DNA of 7,623 bases, taken from contig CAIYFE010000369.1 of NCBI GenBank assembly GCA_903925445.1, positions 1 through 7,623 of the forward strand. Reading direction: 5' to 3'. The position numbers and the translations under genes are program-made. The notes beneath the pieces are model-generated. The model was not told the DNA's origin, searched no databases, and saw only the letters and a list, made by a program, of their open reading frames with translations. This document shows, one piece after another, positions 7,199 through 7,623 of the stretch. Position 1 is the first letter of the stretch; each line of letters starts with the position of its first letter. This stretch comes from an uncultured Burkholderiales bacterium (GTDB taxonomy: Bacteria; Pseudomonadota; Gammaproteobacteria; Burkholderiales; Burkholderiaceae_C).

Positions 7199-7365
7199 TA
7201 ACTCTCAGTCCCAACCGCCGCTTCTATGAACCTAGGAGCACTGAATCGAGGGGTGCATGCTTCTAACGCAGAGAGTAAGGACTGAGCCAAAACCTCACGC
7301 AGCGCCCGATCTGGAATGTTTGTGCGAATCGCCATAGCGATCAAGTTAAAGTGTTTGCGACTCAT
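7198..7365 (-). CDS. Small hypothetical protein (55 aa), phage/integrative-element-like
   Basis: A 55-residue protein starting MSRKHFNLIAMAIRTNI and ending PRFSAPRFIEAAVGTES. I know no function. The layout, with MSRKHF or similar at the start, a short helical middle and a PRFxxxRFxxA end, is one I associate with small uncharacterised proteins in phages, plasmids and integrative elements; that is recollection, not a search. The middle (LREVLAQSLLSALEA, 22-36) would be an amphipathic helix. The ATG at 7365-7363 has AGGAG 6 nt upstream, a strong site that supports a real gene despite its size. The stop TAG is at 7200-7198. It is convergent with the tRNA gene and preceded by a hairpin-rich leader. 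It lies on the far side of the tRNA from the conserved chromosomal genes, consistent with acquired DNA. There is no signal peptide or membrane segment. Confidence 0.68.
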   Translation of the reverse strand: MSRKHFNLIAMAIRTNIPDRALREVLAQSLLSALEACTPRFSAPRFIEAAVGTES

Positions 7366-7371
7366 CGACTA

Positions 7372-7376
7372 CTCCT
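7372..7376 (-). promoter_or_regulatory. Shine-Dalgarno site of the 55-aa gene
   Basis: AGGAG on the minus strand ends 6 nt before the ATG. It is one of the strongest ribosome sites in the window and the main reason to accept this short frame and start. Confidence 0.7.
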
Positions 7377-7525
7377 GTTGTTACACAGATAGCCGGCAAG
7401 GTGGGTTACCTAGCCCATTGGATTGAAATACCGATCTGAATCGGGGGGCGGGGGTGGACCAATTGAAGATACCCCCACGGGGTGTCGACCTATCACGCAC
7501 AGCGCAAAGTTAAATTTTTCTGAAT

Positions 7526-7544
7526 GTGTGTATGTTAGACACAC
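7526..7544. repeat. Operator-like palindrome
   Basis: GTGTGT (7526-7531) and ACACAC (7539-7544) are exact complements around a 7-nt AT-rich centre. The size and symmetry suit a dimeric repressor site, and the embedded TATGTT could serve as a weak -10 box on the plus strand. No regulator gene is visible, so the role is a guess. Confidence 0.4.
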
Positions 7545-7623
7545 CAAAAAAGAGAGTTCACCGTCAAATTTGCACATCAGTCGCAGATTATTGACTCACC
7601 TAAGGTATGGCAAAGCAACCCAC

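Larger units (their letters stand above)
7366..7623. other. Non-coding, hairpin-rich leader region
   Basis: No convincing gene is seen in these 258 bases. They hold several short stems: 7402-7407/7412-7417 (one T-G pair), 7431-7435/7440-7444, 7450-7455/7471-7476 and the competing 7471-7475/7479-7483. A palindrome lies at 7526-7544. Bases 7501-7560 are only about 33% GC, unlike the genes to the left. An ATG at 7607 (MAKQP...) opens a frame that leaves the window, but its AAGG is only one base before the ATG, so it is not called as a gene. No promoter with both hexamers was found on either strand. Confidence 0.5.

Noticed and set aside
7204..7286. 8-bp inverted repeat CTCAGTCC/GGACTGAG in the small gene
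   Set aside because: Arms are 67 nt apart within coding sequence; such a match is not unlikely by chance in this length.
7410..7577. Minus-strand 55-codon frame beginning MCKFDGELSF with a proline run
   Set aside because: No ribosome site, cysteine- and proline-rich product, and it covers the hairpin cluster; the proline run merely reads the G/C tract.
7607..7623. Possible start of a gene (MAKQP) at the right edge
   Set aside because: Only five codons are visible and AAGG is too close to the ATG to act as a ribosome site.
1..7623. CRISPR arrays, insertion sequences, riboswitches
   Set aside because: No regularly spaced repeats, transposase motifs or known riboswitch cores were seen on reading both strands.

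Overview
The window looks like ordinary chromosome from a betaproteobacterium of the order Burkholderiales, probably Comamonadaceae-like. This rests on protein flavour and the yej/fabI neighbourhood, not on a marker gene. Spot counts put most of the coding DNA around the low to high 50s in percent GC. Positions 7501-7560, just inside the right end, drop to about 33% (20 of 60 bases counted).

Left part (1-2892, minus strand): the first two genes of a peptide ABC importer of the YejABEF type. yejA encodes the periplasmic binding protein. It is followed after 4 nt by yejB, the first permease, which runs off the left edge. A second permease and an ATPase are expected beyond the edge but are not visible.

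Middle (2929-4667, plus strand): fabI, an NADH-dependent enoyl-ACP reductase of fatty acid synthesis, is divergent from yejA across only 36 bp. Downstream, after 59 bp, lies a compact ATP-dependent DNA ligase with an N-terminal export signal (Lig E type). The two may be co-transcribed.

Next (4677-6944, minus strand): a 755-residue PLP-dependent ornithine/lysine/arginine decarboxylase of the large, wing-domain type. It is convergent with the ligase and the two stop codons are 9 nt apart. A long hairpin is embedded in the last codons of the decarboxylase.

Right end (6945-7623): a tRNA-Ser(GGA) gene with its promoter -10 box and an intrinsic terminator. Beyond the terminator the character changes. 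There is a 45-bp composite of direct and inverted repeats, a 55-codon gene of a kind I associate with phages and integrative elements, and a 258-bp non-coding stretch rich in hairpins and palindromes. tRNA-Ser 3' ends are common integration sites, so this end may be the edge or scar of a mobile element. No integrase is visible and no second copy of the tRNA end was found here.

The first 7 kb is housekeeping and accessory metabolism with few surprises. I do not see an undescribed multi-gene system. The segment after the tRNA (7153-7623) is the only part that known gene families do not explain.
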